The position numbers and the translations under genes are program-made. Shown here piece by piece: positions 54,464 to 64,000 of a stretch of DNA of 64,000 nucleotides; within the stretch, counting starts at the first letter, position 1; each line of letters starts with the position of its first letter. The stretch lies in NCBI RefSeq assembly GCF_024626525.1, contig NZ_JANJGU010000015.1, forward strand, positions 20,384 to 84,383. Direction: 5' to 3'. Under the pieces are notes generated by a model that was not told where the DNA came from, did no database searches, and worked only from the letters and a program-made list of their open reading frames with translations. This DNA comes from Lederbergia panacisoli (GTDB taxonomy: Bacteria; Bacillota; Bacilli; Bacillales; Bacillaceae_C).

Positions 54464-55138
54464 TTACTGTTGTCTTTTCTTTAAAATAGCCTCAGCAAAA
54501 TAAAGGTCCTCGGGTGTCGTCAATTTAATATTATCGTAGTCGCTCTCAACTATTTTTACAGGTTGCCCGCTTTTTTCTACGAGCGACGCTTCGTCTGTTC
54601 CTAAAAATCCCTCTAATTTTGCCCGCTCATGTGCGCTCTTCAACACAGAAAAACGAAAAGCTTGTGGGGTTTGCACCTGCCACAAGCTGGATCGGTCTAC
54701 TGTTTCAATGACTTCAAGATCCTTTACTTTTTTAATCGTATCCTTAACCGGAACAGCTGCTATGGCGGCCCCATGCTTTCTCGCAGAATCAACGAGACTC
54801 AATATGGTTTCTGGACGAATAAAAGGTCGTGCTCCATCATGAACAAGAATGATTCCATCTGCCACAGCAGCTTTCAATCCATTATAAACGCTATATTGCC
54901 GCTCGCTGCCACCATGGACTAGGTGAATCTTAAGATAGCGACTTTGAATTTCTTTAAAAAACGGCTCATCATCCGGTTGAATAACGAGGATGATCTGACC
55001 ACAGTGAGGATCTTTTTCAAAAACATCAAGTGTATGAAGAATAATGGGCCTTCCTTCCAAATTCATCAATAATTTATTGTACCCTGCACCCATTCTCTTC
55101 CCAGACCCAGCAGCTGGAATAATCACTTGATAGTTCAT
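54464..55138 (-). CDS. ispD: 2-C-methyl-D-erythritol 4-phosphate cytidylyltransferase
   Basis: The third step of the MEP pathway. The 224-residue protein begins MNYQVIIPAAGSGKRMGAGY with the nucleotide-binding glycine loop and has ILVHDGARPFIRPE and LTTPEDLYFAEAIL. The ATG at 55138 follows GGGG at 8 nt; a frame start at 55159 lacks homology. Confidence 0.96.
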   Translation of the reverse strand: MNYQVIIPAAGSGKRMGAGYNKLLMNLEGRPIILHTLDVFEKDPHCGQIILVIQPDDEPFFKEIQSRYLKIHLVHGGSERQYSVYNGLKAAVADGIILVHDGARPFIRPETILSLVDSARKHGAAIAAVPVKDTIKKVKDLEVIETVDRSSLWQVQTPQAFRFSVLKSAHERAKLEGFLGTDEASLVEKSGQPVKIVESDYDNIKLTTPEDLYFAEAILKKRQQ

Positions 55139-55174
55139 TACTTTTACCCCTATTCTCATTCTTGTTGAACTAGA

Positions 55175-56272
55175 TTATAATGCTTTTTCCAATAACTTCG
55201 GCTTTGCAAAAATCATACGTCCCGCCGATGTTTGTAGAACACTTGTCACAATTACATCAATCCGTTTGCCGATATAATTTCTGCCCTCTTCTACTACAAT
55301 CATCGTTCCATCATCCAAATATGCAACACCTTGATTATACTCTTTCCCATCTTTAATGACTTGGACATTTAACTCTTCACCCGGCAGTACAACAGGTTTC
55401 ACTGCATTTGCGAGATCATTGATATTTAATACATTTACGTTCTGAAACTCACAAACTTTATTTAAATTATAATCGTTTGTCACAACGACCCCATCAGTTA
55501 ATTTCGCCAATTTAACGAGCTTGCTATCCACTTCCTGAACATCCTCAAAATCAATTTCATACATTTCTACCTGAATATCTATTTCTTTTTGAATACGATT
55601 GAGAATATCAAGTCCCCGTCTTCCTCTATTACGTTTCAAGGCATCAGAGGAATCAGCAATATGCTGAAGCTCCTCAAGGACAAACTGAGGAATGACGATT
55701 ACCCCGTCTAAAAATCCAGTTTGGCAAATATCAGCAACTCGACCATCAATAATGACGCTTGTATCCAATATTTTTAACCTTTTGGCGGGAATCTCTTTTT
55801 CTGCTTCTATTCCATCTGGACCTCTTTTCTTACCACTACGATTGATGGAAAAAAAGCTTGTCAGCTCGTCACGCTTTTTAAACCCCACTTGGAATCCTAA
55901 ATATCCAAGTAATAAAGTCAACAGTATCGGAACGTACGTATTAATAATAGGTATTTCCATTTGATTAATAGCTAGACCTGCTAAAAATGCGACAATCAAA
56001 CCGAAAGTGAGACCAAGACTACCGAATAAAATATCTGTGATAGGGGCTTTTACAAGCCTATCCTCAAGCCATTTCACTCCATTGACAATAAAATCAACCG
56101 CCCAAAAAGTTAATAAATAAAAAATAATTGCACCTATAATAGCAGAAATATACGGATTATTGATTAATGCCACACTATCCAATTTTACCAATTTTAATAA
56201 TTCGGGAATAAGAAAAATCCCCAAGGTCCCGCCGAGTAGTAAAAAACAGGCTTGCACAATTCTTTTTAACAT
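55175..56272 (-). CDS. yacL: PIN/TRAM-domain membrane protein YacL
   Basis: A 365-residue protein with about four membrane helices in residues 1-130, then a PIN nuclease-like domain ([20 protein letters not shown] ... [16 protein letters not shown]) and a C-terminal TRAM domain ([17 protein letters not shown]). The acidic PIN residues are present, but the family's target is not established. An ATG 4 codons into the open frame (56272) is preferred because GTG 56284 lies against GGAGG. Confidence 0.92.
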   Translation of the reverse strand: MLKRIVQACFLLLGGTLGIFLIPELLKLVKLDSVALINNPYISAIIGAIIFYLLTFWAVDFIVNGVKWLEDRLVKAPITDILFGSLGLTFGLIVAFLAGLAINQMEIPIINTYVPILLTLLLGYLGFQVGFKKRDELTSFFSINRSGKKRGPDGIEAEKEIPAKRLKILDTSVIIDGRVADICQTGFLDGVIVIPQFVLEELQHIADSSDALKRNRGRRGLDILNRIQKEIDIQVEMYEIDFEDVQEVDSKLVKLAKLTDGVVVTNDYNLNKVCEFQNVNVLNINDLANAVKPVVLPGEELNVQVIKDGKEYNQGVAYLDDGTMIVVEEGRNYIGKRIDVIVTSVLQTSAGRMIFAKPKLLEKAL

Positions 56273-56487
56273 ACATTCCTTCACCTCCTTCTTTTAATTA
56301 TGAACAATTAACTTGCTTTAAAACCATGGTATTGTAAATATTTTCCTTTATCAATAAAAGATTCTCTAAAAATTAGGAGTCTTCTTTTTAATATAACATT
56401 ATTTGTAAAAAATCTCCTTCACCAAAAGGTAGCAATTTTATATATTAATGTCAATTTTATAGTAGGTCAAAAGTCCATTTATACTTT

Positions 56488-57861
56488 CTATGCAAATGCA
56501 TATTGAAGTGCTTCTCCTACAGTATTAACTCCGATAACCTCAATTCCAACGGGTACTTTCCACCCTCCAATATTATTGGCTGGTATTATGACTCTTTCGA
56601 ATCCTAGTTTTGCAGCTTCTTGAACCCGTTGTTCAATTCTTGAAACACGACGCACTTCCCCGGTTAACCCCACTTCACCGATGATACAATCCGTAGCTCT
56701 CGTTTGTTTATCACGAAAACTAGAGGCAATACTTGTGGCAATAGCGAGGTCAATCGCCGGCTCATCAAGCTTCACTCCACCCGCAACTTTTAAATAAGCG
56801 TCCTGATTTTGCAACAATAATCCTACTCTTTTTTCCAAGACCGCCATAATTAACGATACTCGGTTATGGTCAATACCGGTTGCCATTCTCCTTGGATTTC
56901 CAAAGCTAGTCGGCGAGATCAGCGCCTGAATTTCAACCAAGACGGGGCGCGTTCCTTCCATGGAGGCTACTACGGTGGAGCCTGAAGTACCTTTCGACCT
57001 TTCTTCGAGGAAAATCTCCGATGGATTCTCTACTTCTTCCAATCCTGATTCCTTCATTTCAAAAATTCCCATCTCATTAGTCGAACCGAAACGATTTTTT
57101 ACAGCGCGCAGTATTCTATATGTATGGTGCCTTTCACCTTCAAAATAGAGTACAGTGTCAACCATATGTTCAAGTAAACGCGGTCCTGCAATTGCTCCTT
57201 CTTTTGTTACGTGGCCTACTATGAAAATAGCTATACCCTTCGTTTTCGCTATTCGCATCAATTCTGCCGTACATTCACGGACTTGGGATACGCTTCCGGG
57301 AGCAGATGTGACCTCAGGATGATAGACGGTTTGAATAGAGTCTATCACTACAAATTGGGGTGATAAATTTTCAATTGTTTGGTGGATCATTTCTAGATTT
57401 GTTTCAGAATAAATATACAGCTCAGGGGATGATACATTTAGTCGATCGGCTCTAAGTTTTGTTTGCTTTACAGATTCTTCACCTGAAATATAGAGGACCT
57501 TTGGATTTACGGCTGCAAGTTGTGCAGAGACTTGCAAAAGCAGGGTGGATTTACCGATTCCCGGATCGCCGCCAATTAAGATAAGGGAACCTGGAACAAC
57601 CCCTCCGCCTAGCACACGGTTTAATTCTTTTAATTCCGTCGTTACACGCGGTTCATTTTTGGTTTCAATCGAAGTGATAGGAGATGCTTTGGAAAGTTCT
57701 TCAGATGAGGTATGTTGAAATGATCGTCTCGGCTGTTTGCCTACTATATCTACTTCTTCAACCATTTGATTCCATTCCCCACAACTAGGGCATCTTCCCA
57801 TCCATTTAGCAGATTCATACCCGCAAGCTTGACACATAAATTTTGTTTTCTTCTTCGCCAT
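56488..57861 (-). CDS. radA: DNA repair protein RadA (Sms)
   Basis: A RecA-like helicase that helps process recombination intermediates. The 457-residue protein has the C4 zinc finger ([20 protein letters not shown]), Walker [11 protein letters not shown], the RadA motif [14 protein letters not shown] and a C-terminal Lon-protease-like domain. The start [11 protein letters not shown] at 57861 is the family start; the frame is open 23 codons further up. Confidence 0.96.
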   Translation of the reverse strand: MAKKKTKFMCQACGYESAKWMGRCPSCGEWNQMVEEVDIVGKQPRRSFQHTSSEELSKASPITSIETKNEPRVTTELKELNRVLGGGVVPGSLILIGGDPGIGKSTLLLQVSAQLAAVNPKVLYISGEESVKQTKLRADRLNVSSPELYIYSETNLEMIHQTIENLSPQFVVIDSIQTVYHPEVTSAPGSVSQVRECTAELMRIAKTKGIAIFIVGHVTKEGAIAGPRLLEHMVDTVLYFEGERHHTYRILRAVKNRFGSTNEMGIFEMKESGLEEVENPSEIFLEERSKGTSGSTVVASMEGTRPVLVEIQALISPTSFGNPRRMATGIDHNRVSLIMAVLEKRVGLLLQNQDAYLKVAGGVKLDEPAIDLAIATSIASSFRDKQTRATDCIIGEVGLTGEVRRVSRIEQRVQEAAKLGFERVIIPANNIGGWKVPVGIEVIGVNTVGEALQYAFA

Positions 57862-58064
57862 CTTATTCTCCTTCTTTTTAATAGGCACTTTTCTCAATTT
57901 ACTATGAATTTTAAGGACGGAATACAACATGAATAATACAGCTTAGAACTTCATAAAAGGTGAAGTCGGCTTTAGGGCTTTTACAAAAATAGCAAACTTT
58001 AAGCAGCAGCCTTTTAATATAAAACGAATGACATACCGTATAGGTTTCAATACTAAGAAATAAA

Positions 58065-58101
58065 CAGGGTACACGAATAGACCTGTGTACCCGGTTTTTT
58101 T
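58065..58101. terminator. Terminator hairpin between clpC and radA
   Basis: GGGTACAC pairs with GTGTACCC over a 10-nt loop. The T7 tract is on the plus strand; the minus strand has the weaker TGTTTATTTC after the stem. For clpC it would be a partial terminator. Confidence 0.55.
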
Positions 58102-58151
58102 GTTCAAGCAAAATAGCCTTCCGCTTGAACTTATTTTTACTTCAGCAAAAT

Positions 58152-60584
58152 TTACGAAATGGATTTTTCGGTTGTTTTTACCGTGAACTCTCCATTTTCA
58201 ACATCTATCATAATGTGCTGCCCTGTTGAAATATTACCTTTTAGCAATTCTTCCGATAGGCGATCTTCAATAAATTTCTGAATCGCTCTTCTTAGTGGAC
58301 GCGCTCCATATTCAGGGTCAAAGCCCTCTTCTGTAATTTTTTCTTTTGCCGTATCTGTCAATTCTAAATCCATTTCTTGCTCTTTTAGACGCTTCATTAA
58401 TTGTTCTGCCATCAATGTAACAATTTCCTTCAAGTGTGGCTTTTCAAGAGCATGGAATACGATAATTTCATCGACACGATTTAGGAATTCCGGACGGAAG
58501 GCTTTTTTCAATTCTTCCATTACTTTACTCTTCATGTCTTTATAATCTTGTTCCCCGTCTTGAATGCTGAATCCAACATATTTATTCCGTTTTAAAGACT
58601 CTGCTCCAACGTTTGACGTTAAAATTAACACGGTATTCCTAAAATCAACCGTTCTACCTTTGGAGTCAGTAAGACGTCCATCCTCTAAAACTTGTAATAA
58701 TATATTGAATACATCAGGATGTGCCTTCTCAATTTCATCAAGTAAAATTACGGAATATGGCTTTCTTCTTACTTTTTCAGTTAATTGCCCACCCTCTTCA
58801 AATCCTACATAACCTGGAGGAGAACCGACGAGTCTTGAAGTTGAATGTTTTTCCATATACTCGGACATATCGATACGGATCATCGCATCTTCATCACCGA
58901 ACATCGCCTCAGCCAAGGCTCTTGCAAGCTCTGTCTTACCAACCCCAGTCGGACCTAAGAAAATAAATGAACCAATTGGTCGTTTTGGATCCTTTAAACC
59001 AGCCCTCGCTCTACGTACCGCCTTCGCTACTGATTTTACTGCTTCTTCCTGACCAATAACTCTAGAATGTAAAATCTCTTCCAGTTTTAATAACTTTTCT
59101 GTTTCTGTTGATGCAAGTTTAGAAACAGGGATCCCCGTCCAGCTGGATACTACATGGGCAATGTCATCTACAGTAACTTCACTATTTTCCTGGCCTTGTT
59201 TTTCTTTCCATGTTTTCTTCGTTTCTTCCAGCTCTTCACGAAGACGCTGCTCTGAATCACGAAGGGAAGCGGCTTTTTCAAACTCTTGACTTTGAACAGC
59301 TGCATCTTTTTCCTTGCGAATCGACTCGAGTTTCACTTCAAGCTCTTTCAAATTTGGAGGAGTTGTATAAGAACGAAGACGAACCTTCGAACCCGCCTCA
59401 TCGATCAAATCAATTGCTTTATCCGGTAAAAAACGATCAGATATATAACGGTCGGACAATTTTACAGCAGCCTCAATCGCTTCGTCTGTAATGGAAACAC
59501 GGTGGTGCGCCTCATATCGATCTCTTAAGCCCTCTAAAATTTGAATCGATTCCTCGGCTGTCGGCTCGTCAACCTGAATCGGTTGGAAACGACGTTCTAG
59601 TGCAGCGTCCTTTTCAATATATTTTCGATATTCATCAAGTGTCGTCGCACCAATACATTGCAATTCTCCACGCGCTAAAGACGGTTTTAAGATATTCGAA
59701 GCATCGATTGCACCTTCCGCGCCGCCAGCCCCAATTAACGTATGAAGCTCATCTATAAATAAAATAATATTTCCTGCTTGGCGAATTTCATCCATTACTT
59801 TCTTAAGGCGATCTTCAAATTCACCACGATATTTTGTTCCCGCCACAACGGTTCCCATATCGAGGGTCATAACTCGTTTATCACGTAAAATTTCTGGGAC
59901 CTCGTTTTGGATAATTTGCTGTGCTAATCCTTCTGCAATCGCAGTTTTACCAACTCCTGGCTCTCCAATCAGGACCGGGTTGTTTTTCGTACGTCTGCTT
60001 AGCACTTCAATGACCCTTTGAATTTCTTTACCTCGGCCAATCACCGGGTCAAGGCTGCCTTCTCTCGCAATAGAGGTTAAATCACGAGCAAGACCATCTA
60101 ATGTCGGAGTGCTTGCACTTGATGAGCCCCCACCGTGATTATTCGCCTCATTGCTCCCTAAAAGCTGAAGCACTTGCTGGCGAGCTTTGTTTAAGCTAAC
60201 CCCTAAATTATTTAATACACGGGCAGCTACACCTTCACCTTCACGGATTAAACCTAATAGAATATGTTCGGTGCCTACATAGGAATGGCCTAATTTTCGC
60301 GCCTCATCCATAGATAGCTCAATTACTTTTTTTGCTCTTGGTGTATAGTGAATGTTTTGAGAAGTATCTTGGCCGCGCCCAATTAAATTCTCTACTTCTT
60401 TCTGGATCTTCTCAGGTCCTAATGCAAGACCATATAAAGCTTTGGCAGCAATCCCTTCGCCTTCCCTTACTAACCCAAGCAAAATGTGCTCTGTACCGAT
60501 ATTACTATGCCCAAGACGGATTGCTTCTTCTTGCGACAACGCCAATACTTTCTGTGCTCTCTCAGTAAAACGCCCAAACATCAT
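58152..60584 (-). CDS. clpC: AAA+ chaperone/unfoldase ClpC
   Basis: The 810-residue Hsp100 partner of ClpP. It has the two N-terminal Clp repeats ([20 protein letters not shown] and later [20 protein letters not shown]), D1 Walker A GEPGVGKT, the UVR-like middle domain ([20 protein letters not shown]) and D2 Walker A GPTGVGKT with an R-finger region. It degrades misfolded and phosphoarginine-tagged proteins, linked to mcsB just upstream. It is the last gene of the CtsR operon. Confidence 0.98.
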   Translation of the reverse strand: MMFGRFTERAQKVLALSQEEAIRLGHSNIGTEHILLGLVREGEGIAAKALYGLALGPEKIQKEVENLIGRGQDTSQNIHYTPRAKKVIELSMDEARKLGHSYVGTEHILLGLIREGEGVAARVLNNLGVSLNKARQQVLQLLGSNEANNHGGGSSSASTPTLDGLARDLTSIAREGSLDPVIGRGKEIQRVIEVLSRRTKNNPVLIGEPGVGKTAIAEGLAQQIIQNEVPEILRDKRVMTLDMGTVVAGTKYRGEFEDRLKKVMDEIRQAGNIILFIDELHTLIGAGGAEGAIDASNILKPSLARGELQCIGATTLDEYRKYIEKDAALERRFQPIQVDEPTAEESIQILEGLRDRYEAHHRVSITDEAIEAAVKLSDRYISDRFLPDKAIDLIDEAGSKVRLRSYTTPPNLKELEVKLESIRKEKDAAVQSQEFEKAASLRDSEQRLREELEETKKTWKEKQGQENSEVTVDDIAHVVSSWTGIPVSKLASTETEKLLKLEEILHSRVIGQEEAVKSVAKAVRRARAGLKDPKRPIGSFIFLGPTGVGKTELARALAEAMFGDEDAMIRIDMSEYMEKHSTSRLVGSPPGYVGFEEGGQLTEKVRRKPYSVILLDEIEKAHPDVFNILLQVLEDGRLTDSKGRTVDFRNTVLILTSNVGAESLKRNKYVGFSIQDGEQDYKDMKSKVMEELKKAFRPEFLNRVDEIIVFHALEKPHLKEIVTLMAEQLMKRLKEQEMDLELTDTAKEKITEEGFDPEYGARPLRRAIQKFIEDRLSEELLKGNISTGQHIMIDVENGEFTVKTTEKSIS

Positions 60585-60595
60585 ACGATCTCCTC

Positions 60596-61669
60596 CTAAC
60601 GATCTCTCTCTTCAAGTTTTAAACGCTCACGAATAAATGTGGCTCTTTTAATATCACGCTCAGCCGGACGGAGGGGACCGCCAGCATATTGTTGTAAAAA
60701 TCCAGGCTGTGTCAAAATCATTAATTCGTTAAGGATATTTTTTGATAAATGCTTTATATACCCTGTATCTATGCCCAATCTTACATCGGATAAACATTCG
60801 GCAGCCTCTTTTGTTTCTATGACTCGGCTGTTTGCTAAAATTCCGTATGATCGAAATACTCTATCCTCTAATTGTATGTTCGATGTCTTTACTAATGCTT
60901 CCCTAGCCGACCTTTCCTGAGCAATAATCTGTTGTACGACACTTGTTAAATCCCCGACGATATCTTCCTCAGATTTTCCGAGCGTGATTTGATTGGAGAT
61001 TTGAAAAATGTTACCTAGAGCTTCACTGCCTTCTCCGTAAATCCCTCTTACAACAAGACCTAGCTGATTTATCGCAGGGATGATACGATTCATTTGCCTT
61101 GTTAAAATTAACGCGGGAAGATGAACCATGACGGAAGCTCTTAATCCCGTTCCAACATTCGTCGGGCAACTCGTTAAATAACCAAGATTTTCATCGAAAG
61201 CATAATCTAACTTTTCCTCCAATAAATCATCTATCGCGTTGGCGCTTTCCAATGCCTCATTTATTTGCAGTCCTGGAAATAAACATTGGATTCTTATATG
61301 ATCTTCCTCATTGACCATAATGCTAATATCTTCATTTTCCGATAATATAACGGCGCCATGAGAGGCATTTTCCGCGAGGCGAGGACTGATTAGGTGTTTT
61401 TCAACTAGGACCCTTTTTTGCAAAGATTTTAATTCTTCTATTTCTAAAAATTCCATTGCTCCATATGACTGAAATATATCTGAGTCCATCAAACCTTTAA
61501 TTTGGTTAATAATTTCCCTTGCCTCTTCATTACTAAACAATGTTGGAAATTTAGATTTGCGCAAATTTCTTGCAAGTCGGATGCGGGAACTTAGAATGAT
61601 ATCTGAATCAGGGCCTTCCGCACTCATCCACGAGCTAACAGCTTTATTTAAAAACTTTTCAAGATTCAT
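60596..61669 (-). CDS. mcsB: Protein arginine kinase McsB
   Basis: Phosphorylates arginines to mark proteins for ClpCP and inactivates CtsR. The 357-residue protein has the phosphagen-kinase ATP site: [36 protein letters not shown] with the catalytic cysteine, and RFSI-like loop replaced by RQMNRI. The start overlaps the mcsA stop by 4 bp. Confidence 0.97.
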   Translation of the reverse strand: MNLEKFLNKAVSSWMSAEGPDSDIILSSRIRLARNLRKSKFPTLFSNEEAREIINQIKGLMDSDIFQSYGAMEFLEIEELKSLQKRVLVEKHLISPRLAENASHGAVILSENEDISIMVNEEDHIRIQCLFPGLQINEALESANAIDDLLEEKLDYAFDENLGYLTSCPTNVGTGLRASVMVHLPALILTRQMNRIIPAINQLGLVVRGIYGEGSEALGNIFQISNQITLGKSEEDIVGDLTSVVQQIIAQERSAREALVKTSNIQLEDRVFRSYGILANSRVIETKEAAECLSDVRLGIDTGYIKHLSKNILNELMILTQPGFLQQYAGGPLRPAERDIKRATFIRERLKLEERDR

Positions 61670-62211
61670 GATCTCCCCTCCTCATCCAACACCGTATTTT
61701 CGAGGGAACGGATTTGGTCACGTATTACCGCAGCTTCCTCAAATTCTTCCTTAGCAATTAAGGAACGAAGCTCTTCTTTTAGCAATTGCACCTTCTTTTT
61801 AATATGGATAGAACCCCCGATCCTTTTTGGGACCTTTCCACCATGCTTTAAATTGCCGCTATGCAGTCTTTTTAGGATAGGTGCCATCTGATCCTTAAAA
61901 GCATCATAACAATTAGCACAACCAAACCGGCCAATATTTATAAATTGCTGAAATGTCATTTTACATACTTCACATTGAACAACTTGCTCAGATGGAGAAG
62001 GCTGCGATTTAGCCTGTTGAAAAGAGGGATCAAAATTTAATAGACCTGCAAGTAAGTCATTAAATGAAAATCCCCCCGCTCCATCAAACATAAATATCTC
62101 GCCTTTTTCCTGTGCGCATTTTTCGCAAAGTTGGATTGTAGTTTTTTCACCATTTACCACTTTTGTAAAATGCATCGTTGCGGGTCTTTCTTTACACTCT
62201 TGGCATATCAT
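61666..62211 (-). CDS. mcsA: McsB activator McsA
   Basis: A zinc-binding partner that activates McsB. The 181-residue protein has four C-x2-C pairs (CQEC, CEKC, CEVC, CANC) and a C-terminal UVR motif ([20 protein letters not shown]). ATG 62211 is preferred to a GTG three codons earlier that lies within the repeated ribosome site AAGGTGAAGGTG. Confidence 0.95.
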   Translation of the reverse strand: MICQECKERPATMHFTKVVNGEKTTIQLCEKCAQEKGEIFMFDGAGGFSFNDLLAGLLNFDPSFQQAKSQPSPSEQVVQCEVCKMTFQQFINIGRFGCANCYDAFKDQMAPILKRLHSGNLKHGGKVPKRIGGSIHIKKKVQLLKEELRSLIAKEEFEEAAVIRDQIRSLENTVLDEEGRS

Positions 62212-62227
62212 CACCTTCACCTTACCT

Positions 62228-62692
62228 TTAATCGTATTTAATAGCCTGGAGCATGGCTATAAGAATTCTAGCTCTCATCTCATCACGTTCTGGCAAATCT
62301 AGATATATAACGGAGCGATCAATAACGCTTAGCATTAATTTTGCTTCATTCCTCGTAATGACCCTTTCATCTAAAAGCCTAAAAATGATATCCTGCGCAC
62401 TTGTTTGAGATATATTTCTTCCAACGAGCGCCGCTAACTGATCAATAAGATGGGCTTTCGTGTGCGTCTTTACCCTCGTAATCCGGATATAACCGCCTCC
62501 CCCTCTTTTACTTTCTACCATATACCCTCTTTCAATCGTAAAGCGGGTATTAATCACGTAGTTAATTTGGGAGGGAACACACTGAAATTTATCAGCAATT
62601 TCACTTCTTTTAATTTCAACAATCTCCGATTCACTTAATTCAAGCACTTTTTTTAAATAACTTTCAATTACATCAGATATATTTCGCATCAT
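62228..62692 (-). CDS. ctsR: Class III stress gene repressor CtsR
   Basis: A winged helix-turn-helix repressor of clp genes, released by heat and McsB. The 154-residue protein begins MMRNISDVIESYLKKVLELS and has EIADKFQCVPSQINYVINTR and the wing glycines RGGGGYIRI. ATG 62692 lies 7 nt after AAGGAGG; a TTG one codon upstream is less likely. It heads the operon it controls, with a CtsR operator at the promoter. Confidence 0.97.
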   Translation of the reverse strand: MMRNISDVIESYLKKVLELSESEIVEIKRSEIADKFQCVPSQINYVINTRFTIERGYMVESKRGGGGYIRITRVKTHTKAHLIDQLAALVGRNISQTSAQDIIFRLLDERVITRNEAKLMLSVIDRSVIYLDLPERDEMRARILIAMLQAIKYD

Positions 62693-62718
62693 CAAGACAC
62701 CTCCTTGAAACGACGCCT

Positions 62719-62770
62719 GACTTTGACTATATTTGACTTAATTATACTAGAGAATAAGCATAAAATGCAA
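62719..62770 (-). promoter_or_regulatory. CtsR-controlled promoter of the clpC operon
   Basis: TTGCAT (62770-62765), 18 bp, TATAAT (62746-62741) on the minus strand. Directly downstream lies AGTCAAATATAGTCAAA, matching the tandem heptad operator of CtsR (GGTCAAANANRGTCAAA) in all but the first base or two. Repressor binding there would block transcription. Confidence 0.9.
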
Positions 62771-62954
62771 TTGTCTACTCCCAACATTATTTTATCCATG
62801 TGGTAAAAAAATGAAACCACATATAGACTTTCTTTGGGATTTTTGAAATATTAATTTCTTTGCAGCCAACTCCTTCTTCGGTAAGTTTTAAACCGTTGAC
62901 GTCAAGAATAAAATTGAGAATATTTAAAGTAGGAGAGACCCCGGAGTTATGTGC

Positions 62955-63010
62955 CGATTGGGATGGATGTGTATTAAAACTGTGAGGGCTACGCGATTGG
63001 GATGGATGTG
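62955..63010. repeat. Pair of 17-bp direct repeats
   Basis: CGATTGGGATGGATGTG occurs at 62955-62971 and 62994-63010, with a diverged third copy (CAATTGGGACGATC) from about 63017. No gene is nearby on either strand. Confidence 0.7.
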
Positions 63011-63146
63011 CGGTACAATTGGGACGATCAAGTCATGTTCTAATAGTATCTAAAACGATTAATGCATTGAATCAACACTAAGCTGAATTCAAAGGGACAA
63101 TGCCCCAGCGAAAACCGTATAGTTTGTCCGGTTGAAGCGTTTTAAG

Positions 63147-63316
63147 GATACTTACTACTTAATAGTCCGATTGAGGTAGTTCCTCTGCTTTTTAAAGGGC
63201 ACTTCCTACCTCAATAGCTCGATTGAGGTAGTTTATCTGCTTTTTCAGGGGTACATACTGTCTCAATAGCCCGATTGAGGTAGTTCCTCTGCTTTTTCAG
63301 GAGTACTTACTACCTT
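63147..63316. repeat. 52-bp tandem repeat made of hairpins
   Basis: About 3.3 units of 52 bp start at 63147, 63199, 63251 and (partial) 63303. Each has TAC..ACTACCTCAAT, a short loop, then CGATTGAGGTAGT and TCTGCTTTTT. In the second unit CTACCTCAAT pairs perfectly with ATTGAGGTAG. Unit boundaries abut without spacers. The partial fourth unit runs into the 290-bp duplication below. Confidence 0.85.
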
Positions 63317-63368
63317 AACATGGTGTATGTTTCTTTTTAATGCCTTCGGCATTGAACAAATAAAAAAA

Positions 63369-63402
63369 CAAAAAAAGACACTCTCATTTGAGAATGTCTT
63401 TT
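63369..63402 (-). terminator. Second rRNA-type terminator
   Basis: ACATTCTCA pairs with TGAGAGTGT, followed by a T7 tract on the minus strand. It is the counterpart of the terminator behind the intact 5S gene. Confidence 0.75.
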
Positions 63403-63406
63403 GGCT

Positions 63407-63480
63407 GCCTGGCAACGTCCTGCTCTTGCAAGGGGAGTCCCCTTACTACCATCGGCGCGCGAGCTTAACTTCCGTGTTCG
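63407..63480 (-). pseudogene. Truncated 5S rRNA copy
   Basis: About 74 nt match the 3' part of the intact 5S gene (GAACACGGAAGTTAAGCTC to GGACGTTGCCAGGC) with small changes. The 5' third is replaced by unrelated or strongly diverged sequence, so the closing helix I cannot form. It is not expected to give functional 5S rRNA. Confidence 0.8.
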
Positions 63481-63660
63481 CGCTGCGGATCACGATGACC
63501 AGCGAATCTCTTCGTCATCTGCGCTCGTTCGATTCTCATGGGCAAAGCCCATTCCGAGTCTCTCTCCCTTGATTCCTCGATCTTCTTGGTCCTCCTGATC
63601 CTCGCTAACATGGTGTATGTTTCTTCTTAATGCCTTCGGCATTGAACAAATAAAAAACCG

Positions 63661-63692
63661 AAAAAAAGACACTCTCATTTGAGAATGCCTTT
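63661..63692 (-). terminator. Terminator of the rRNA operon
   Basis: GGCATTCTCA pairs with TGAGAGTGTC, followed by T7 on the minus strand, just past the 5S 3' end. Confidence 0.85.
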
Positions 63693-63696
63693 ATTT

Positions 63697-63812
<116 letters not shown>

Positions 63813-63877
63813 CATGTATAGAATTAAGAGAAATTCATTCCCTCAAAACCAGATAATTAGAGAAAACAAACCGTATT

Positions 63878-64000
63878 TGATTAAGTCCTCGATCGATTAG
63901 TATCCGTCAGCTCCATGTGTCGCCACACTTCCACACCGGACCTATCAACCTGATCATCTTTCAGGGATCTTACTAGCTTGCGCTATGGGAAATCTCATCT
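63878..64000 (-). rRNA. rrl: 23S ribosomal RNA, 3' end (partial)
   Basis: The last 120 or so nucleotides of 23S rRNA, ending TAATCGATCGAGGACTTAATC on the minus strand with the conserved GACTAAT box. The gene continues beyond the window. An rRNA operon directly upstream of ctsR is the same arrangement as rrnW in B. subtilis. Confidence 0.95.

Noticed and set aside
63147..63316. The tandem repeat as a CRISPR array
   Set aside because: Units abut with no unique spacers of constant length, and no cas gene is present in the window.
63327..63598. Plus-strand reading frames over the 5S region as protein genes
   Set aside because: They run across rRNA sequence and terminators, have no ribosome sites and exist only because of the duplicated rRNA region.

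Overview
The window comes from a low-GC, spore-forming member of the Bacillaceae. The ribosomal and RNA polymerase proteins are very close in sequence and length to those of Bacillus subtilis. The gene order rrn-ctsR-mcsA-mcsB-clpC-radA-yacL-ispD-ispF-gltX-cysE-cysS-mrnC-rlmB-yacP-sigH-rpmG-secE-nusG-rplKAJL-rpoBC-rpsLG-fusA-tuf-S10/spc/alpha-ecf-truA-rplM-rpsI is the classical Bacillus order. The sporulation genes gerQ, cwlJ and sigH agree with this. I cannot name the species from sequence alone.

Right edge (about 62.7-64 kb): the 3' end of a 23S rRNA gene and a 5S rRNA gene, both on the minus strand. They are followed by a second, truncated 5S copy in a roughly 290-bp tandem duplication and by a 52-bp tandem repeat whose units are hairpins. 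The CtsR-regulated clpC operon starts just beyond. From about 62.7 kb down to 10.2 kb nearly all coding sequence is on the minus strand and is housekeeping. It covers proteolysis control (ctsR, mcsA, mcsB, clpC), DNA repair (radA), isoprenoid synthesis (ispDF), tRNA charging and cysteine synthesis (gltX; cysES behind a Cys-specific T-box), RNA maturation (mrnC, rlmB, yacP), sigma-H, protein export (secE, secY), transcription (nusG, rpoA, rpoB, rpoC) and translation (about 30 ribosomal proteins, fusA, tuf, infA, map). An ECF vitamin-transporter energizing module follows. Expression signals visible here include good sigma-A promoters for ctsR, rplK, rpoB, rplGB-rpsL, rpsJ (two in tandem) and rplM, r-protein leader structures, and several intrinsic terminators.

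Left 10 kb: an accessory and decaying region. It holds an MFS exporter, the spore germination pair cwlJ-gerQ, and an N-terminally truncated stress protein fused to an IS3-type OrfA remnant. It also holds a nitrite/sulfite-reductase fragment and a copper locus with intact copA, frameshifted copZ and three CsoR-like operators. Further on are a broken membrane rhodanese, a Fur-box-controlled ferredoxin-reductase-like flavoprotein, a small membrane protein flanked by related repeats, and a tyrosine-integrase remnant beside rpsI. At the extreme left edge is a strong promoter carrying an MhqR-like palindrome, facing out of the window.

The least explained structures are: (1) a family of about 150-210-bp elements with pairing ends, present three times between otherwise normal genes (rplL/rplJ, rplA/rplK, cysE/T-box), with a possible fourth relic; (2) a candidate structured RNA of about 125 nt between rplQ and ecfA1; (3) the 52-bp hairpin array plus the 5S duplication after the rRNA operon. 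I see no CRISPR array, intact prophage or defence system, and no wholly new multi-gene system.
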